A stretch of DNA of 64,000 nucleotides from Artocarpus heterophyllus (lineage: Eukaryota; Streptophyta; Magnoliopsida; Rosales; Moraceae): contig JAJQZP010000438.1 of assembly GCA_025403435.1 (NCBI GenBank), forward strand, positions 62,001-126,000. Direction: 5' to 3'. This document shows, piece after piece, positions 60,519 to 64,000 of the stretch. Each line of letters starts with the position of its first letter. The first letter of the stretch is position 1. The position numbers and the translations under genes were made by a program. Below the pieces are notes generated by a model. That model was not told the DNA's origin and ran no database searches. It saw only the letters and a program-made list of their open reading frames with translations.

Positions 60519-61417
60519 ATGGTAAAACCTCTCTCTCTCTCTCTCTCTCTCTCATACACATTTTTCACAAGGGTGCTTTGAATCTGCAGGCAACAAGCAG
60601 GAAAGGGAAGGCGGTGATAGTAACAATCCACGTAGAGAGGCCGAGGAGAATAGTGGCGAGCCGCCACCATCATCACCACCACCTTCATCATCTTGTTCAT
60701 CACAACATCAAGAGAGAGGTAATTCATTATAGGCATGATGCAGAAGGTAAGAGATTCATCAATAGGAGGGCTGAGCTCCTTCAGTACACTCAACGCCTCC
60801 GCGAATCTGCCAGACTTCTCGGCCCCATGCCCTCACTTCCATTGCTAAATTCTTCCAACCACCAGCTCCCTCCTGAAACCAAAGTACCATCCTCATTCTT
60901 TCCTTACATTTAGAGTACTAGTACCAAATAACACCAAGTCAGGAGTCGGTTTTTGGTTTTGTTGTTTGACACAACCTATATTTCTTCTTGTTTAAATTTG
61001 TTAGTGAGCTTTGTTCATATGGATGTTAGTCTCATGTGTAACATAGTTGCAATTACATGTTTTCATGTAGGTTGTCGATGTTCGACGAAAGTCAAAAAAC
61101 AGAAGAACCCCAACTTGCCCTGGAAACTGCAAAATAATGCTTCCAAACTTCTTCAAACTTTTGAGTCTTCAAGCAAGTAAGGAAAGAACCAAGAAGACGA
61201 AGAGCTTGACCGCAGGCAGTAAGATAAAAGCTCTCAAGAAAAGCTTACGGGTAAACAGAAGGGAGAAAATATCATGAAATGCAAATCTTGTTCTGTTATT
61301 TTTCATAAGATGTCAGATTCCATCTTCATATTCTAAGCCAAATCAAAATTCTTACAGATACAGAAACAGCGCAGTTTTTTCTCCAAACTGTTCTTAACAT
61401 CAAGAAAGGACAGGTGA
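60519..61417 (+). CDS. Small basic protein of unknown function (predicted, four exons)
   Basis: Best model: exon 1 is only the ATG (60519-60521), followed by GTAAAA and a CT microsatellite intron. Exon 2 is 60590-60883, exon 3 is 61071-61250 and exon 4 is 61358-61417. All junctions are phase 0 and give 178 aa. The product starts MATSRKGKAVI and has a histidine run (about residues 26-37). It continues with a likely conserved core (RFINRRAELLQYTQRLRESAR) and a lysine/arginine-rich C-terminus ending FFSKLFLTSRKDR. Three independent splice junctions that each keep an open frame support a real gene. I do not recognise the family. An alternative start is ATG 60437, reading straight through the CT tract in the same frame. 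The basic composition suggests nuclear or nucleic-acid association, which is only a guess. Confidence 0.55.
60531..60553. repeat. CT microsatellite in the first intron
   Basis: About 11 CT units directly after the proposed donor, within the 68-bp first intron or, in the alternative model, within coding sequence. Confidence 0.9.
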
Positions 61418-62129
61418 AGTGTTTCTTCTTCTTCTTCCTTTTTTCTTTCTTTCTTTCTTTTTTTTTTTTTTTTTTCATAAGAGGTTGGGAGTCTTGGCTG
61501 CTAAGCTCATTTTTAGAATAAGAACAAGAACCGGGATGAAGAAATAATAAGAAAACTTACGACCGAAAACGCATTTTTGATTTGCGTTCACACTCTTTTC
61601 ACCATGAGAAGGCTATATGATATGTATTTGAATAAAGATTATATTGCAGAATTGCGGCTTATCTTTTTTAACGATAGGAAATCATAACTATTCAAAGATG
61701 CTATATGATAAACTCATCAAGAAGTAAGATCACAAAATAACCGTAGAATTCATGTCAAATGCAGCCTGAAATGTTACATTTTATGTTACAAACCGATGTG
61801 ACCAATCAAGAAATGCATTCCAAATTGGCAAACGCAAAGAAATGATTGGTGTAAAAGAACTTGGCAAAAAAAAAAAAACTATCTACGTTCTTGCTAGTTT
61901 GTAAACAAAATAGCTGATGATAGCAATTTCTACCATCAGTTTTTCCTTTTTTTTCCCGGACCAACTCTTTCTATGCCAGAAAAAAAAAACGCGATAATTA
62001 CGGAAAAGCATGACTACGCCAACAAATAATTGTAAGATTTTTCATACCCTGCTATGCCGCTGAGCATTTTGAGTTCAACAAGTTTCTCGTTTTAATTCAA
62101 ATGGTATTCGTCACGTTCGAACATGGCTG
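61418..62129. other. Convergent 3' region
   Basis: 3' UTRs of the small basic gene and of the methyltransferase gene. A C/T-rich run lies at 61422-61479. No other gene is seen. Confidence 0.55.
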
Positions 62130-64000
62130 TCAACATCTCTGCTGTCGAGTGTACTCCCAAAGAGCAATGGCACCACTGACATGTACATTGAGAGATCTCA
62201 CTACACCCAACTGTGGAATCTCAATGCAAGCATCCAAAATATGAATTATATCCACAGGAATACCCTCCTTTTCGCGCCCAAGAACCAGCACCTACCAATT
62301 GGATGAAAAATTTTGACAAGAACTGAAACTACATTAAAACTGAAAATGACACGGTGAAAAGTAGGATTACAAACAATTACAGCAAGAAAATTTGTTGTGA
62401 TTCATGAAAAGCAAAACAAAGGACAAAACAAAAGGAAATATGATACAAATACTTTCCATATAGTGATATGGTACATGTTGATACCGTTTCCTTCCCTGAT
62501 ATACCACCACCATATACTGGAGGAAAATCATAACCAAGTTTATTCAACTAACCGTCTTTTTCGGGAAGGCGTACTGATCAAGCGGTATACTGTTTGCAGT
62601 TTGCTCCAATCCCAAAATAGAGTAGCCTTCTTTCTTCTTTTTCTCCAGGAAAATCTTCATGCTATCCACTGGGACCTCGATGATTGGAACCCACCTCTCT
62701 GCTGTTACGCTGGAAAACAAAACATTTCACTGTAATTTATCGGAATGAAAGTGTCTTAAGCTAAAAATTTAATAGATCAGAACATCTGGAGACAAGTTAC
62801 AGGGCCAAATAGAACGGATTAGAAATTTAGTGATGACCACTCCTAAAGGGTTTGCTTCTCAAGCACCACTAAATCTTTATAACAATTGCGAAATAACACG
62901 TTCTATTCTAAAACTGGATCTCAAGAAATTATATGATCCATCATGATGAATTCAAGCTATAAAAAGAAGGTAGAGTTAATATCAAACCTGATGAGTTGGA
63001 ACTGTTTATCATGTAAAATATTTGTGTCAGCAACAGCCAAACCTAATGCCTTAAATACCTGGTATAAACAATGGGGTGGTACAAATTCAGACGACTAGTC
63101 GTGCCAAAGGACAAGAATAAATAAATATGTTAAGAAAACTCTGTGCACACACCTCACATGTCCTTGCCAATCCAGCAAGGTTAGGTATGCGGTCGATCAG
63201 TGATGCCACCAGAATAAAATCTTGTCGGCTGTTTCTAAACCTTTCCATAGTCAGACTTCTAGAATGCAACAACTGATCAAGAAGCTGATCTTCCCTTTCG
63301 ATTTCTGTTTTAACACACATTGGACAATGTCACAAGAAGTACAAAATTTTTGAAAACTAAATGTAACAAAAGAAAAATGTTACAACAGACAGGATAAGGA
63401 AAGCCACAGTGATTAAGTTTTAGAATACAAAATTTATACATACCCGCAAGTTTTTTGTAACTTTCTCCGTGGCCCAAGAGAAAATTAATATCACCGTCTT
63501 TTTTCTCATGCTTAGAAAGAGTGATCTTTTTCTGAAAATCCAACACCATATCTTTCGGCCGTGAGGTGCGTGCTATTTCATCATCATCGTTACATGATAT
63601 TTCCGCGGAGTTATGATCTTCATTACTTCTTAAACTCTCATTTTTGATAATCACCAGGTCCTTTGCCATTGAGCTTCTAAGGTCTTCCCTCGCGTCCTGC
63701 GGAAACAAAATATAAGGTACAAACCATGCAGAAAAAAAGATAGAGAAAAATAGCAAGACCTTACATTTAAAAAGGTGAGCACATCCTCCATCAGAGATTT
63801 TGGCACACATTCGAACTCCAGTTCCTTTAATATGGCAAAAAAAGCTTGATTAACTTAGCAGCCAAGAAATATTATATGCTCAACTGAGCCTTAAAAAACC
63901 AGATTGAATAGAAAATAGAGTAACATGAATCATCATTTCAACTAAAGTCTCCAACCTCAACACGGTTGATGAAAATTCCAGCAGGCGTGACAGAGAGAGT
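62130..64000 (-). CDS. SpoU/TrmH-family RNA 2'-O-methyltransferase, TARBP1/Trm3-like, 3' part
   Basis: Seven exons on the minus strand, the first cut by the window end: 63956 to beyond 64000, 63765-63824, 63444-63696, 63153-63304, 62988-63058, 62553-62709 and 62130-62291. They give the last 299 aa, in phase throughout. The C-terminal half is a knotted SpoU methyltransferase domain. Motif 1 is [16 protein letters not shown]. Motif 2 is [12 protein letters not shown]. Motif 3 is [20 protein letters not shown], which lines the S-adenosylmethionine pocket. Proteins of this subfamily (yeast Trm3, human TARBP1) methylate the ribose of G18 in tRNA and have a very long N-terminal part, here outside the window. 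The acidic, variable segment upstream of the domain ([14 protein letters not shown]) fits a linker. The exact substrate is inferred. Confidence 0.9.

Noticed and set aside
63310..63810. A continuous 166-codon minus-strand frame
   Set aside because: It runs through two introns of the methyltransferase gene. Splice sites at 63765, 63696 and 63444 with matching phases give the better model.

Overview
This window is nuclear DNA of a flowering plant, most likely a woody eudicot. Genes have introns with plant-type splice sites, intergenic DNA is very AT-rich, and the window holds plastid (LIL3) and plant-type mitochondrial (GDH1) genes plus plant LTR retrotransposons. I cannot name the species.

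The left part (1-37,536) is a cluster of ankyrin-repeat/PGG-type membrane protein genes (ACD6/BDA1-like superfamily) with heavy transposon traffic. Two members look intact: gene A (687-5961, 686 aa) and gene C (33453-37536, 698 aa). Both have the same unusual four-exon design: ankyrin exon, short linker exon, second ankyrin exon, ankyrin/transmembrane PGG exon. All splice phases match, and neither second ankyrin exon has a usable start codon. Between them lie at least four broken relatives: copy B (14734-18166), 19165-20209, 24607-25201 and 26276-26663. There are also repeated copies of a promoter module with W-box-like TTGAC motifs.

Copy B comes from a tandem duplication of 2184-6330. Its first intron was hit by an LTR element, now a solo LTR with a TTGAT target duplication. 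That LTR was later hit by a complete Ty3/gypsy chromovirus (8128-13867) with an uninterrupted 1556-codon gag-pol and 513-bp LTRs that look identical by eye. The unoccupied site survives in copy A at 2471-2475. A truncated Ty1/copia element (26664-29086) sits in another ankyrin pseudogene.

The middle part (37.5-50 kb) has no recognisable gene. It is a bed of inverted-repeat DNA transposons and MITEs, one with a solo LTR nested in it (39023-40610, target duplication CAATA).

The right part is ordinary gene space: LIL3 (50030-52094, +), glutamate dehydrogenase GDH1-type (52782-55723, -, nine exons, 411 aa), a small basic protein whose first coding exon may be only the ATG (60519-61417, +), and the 3' end of a SpoU/TrmH-family 2'-O-methyltransferase resembling TARBP1/Trm3 (62130 to the window edge, -).
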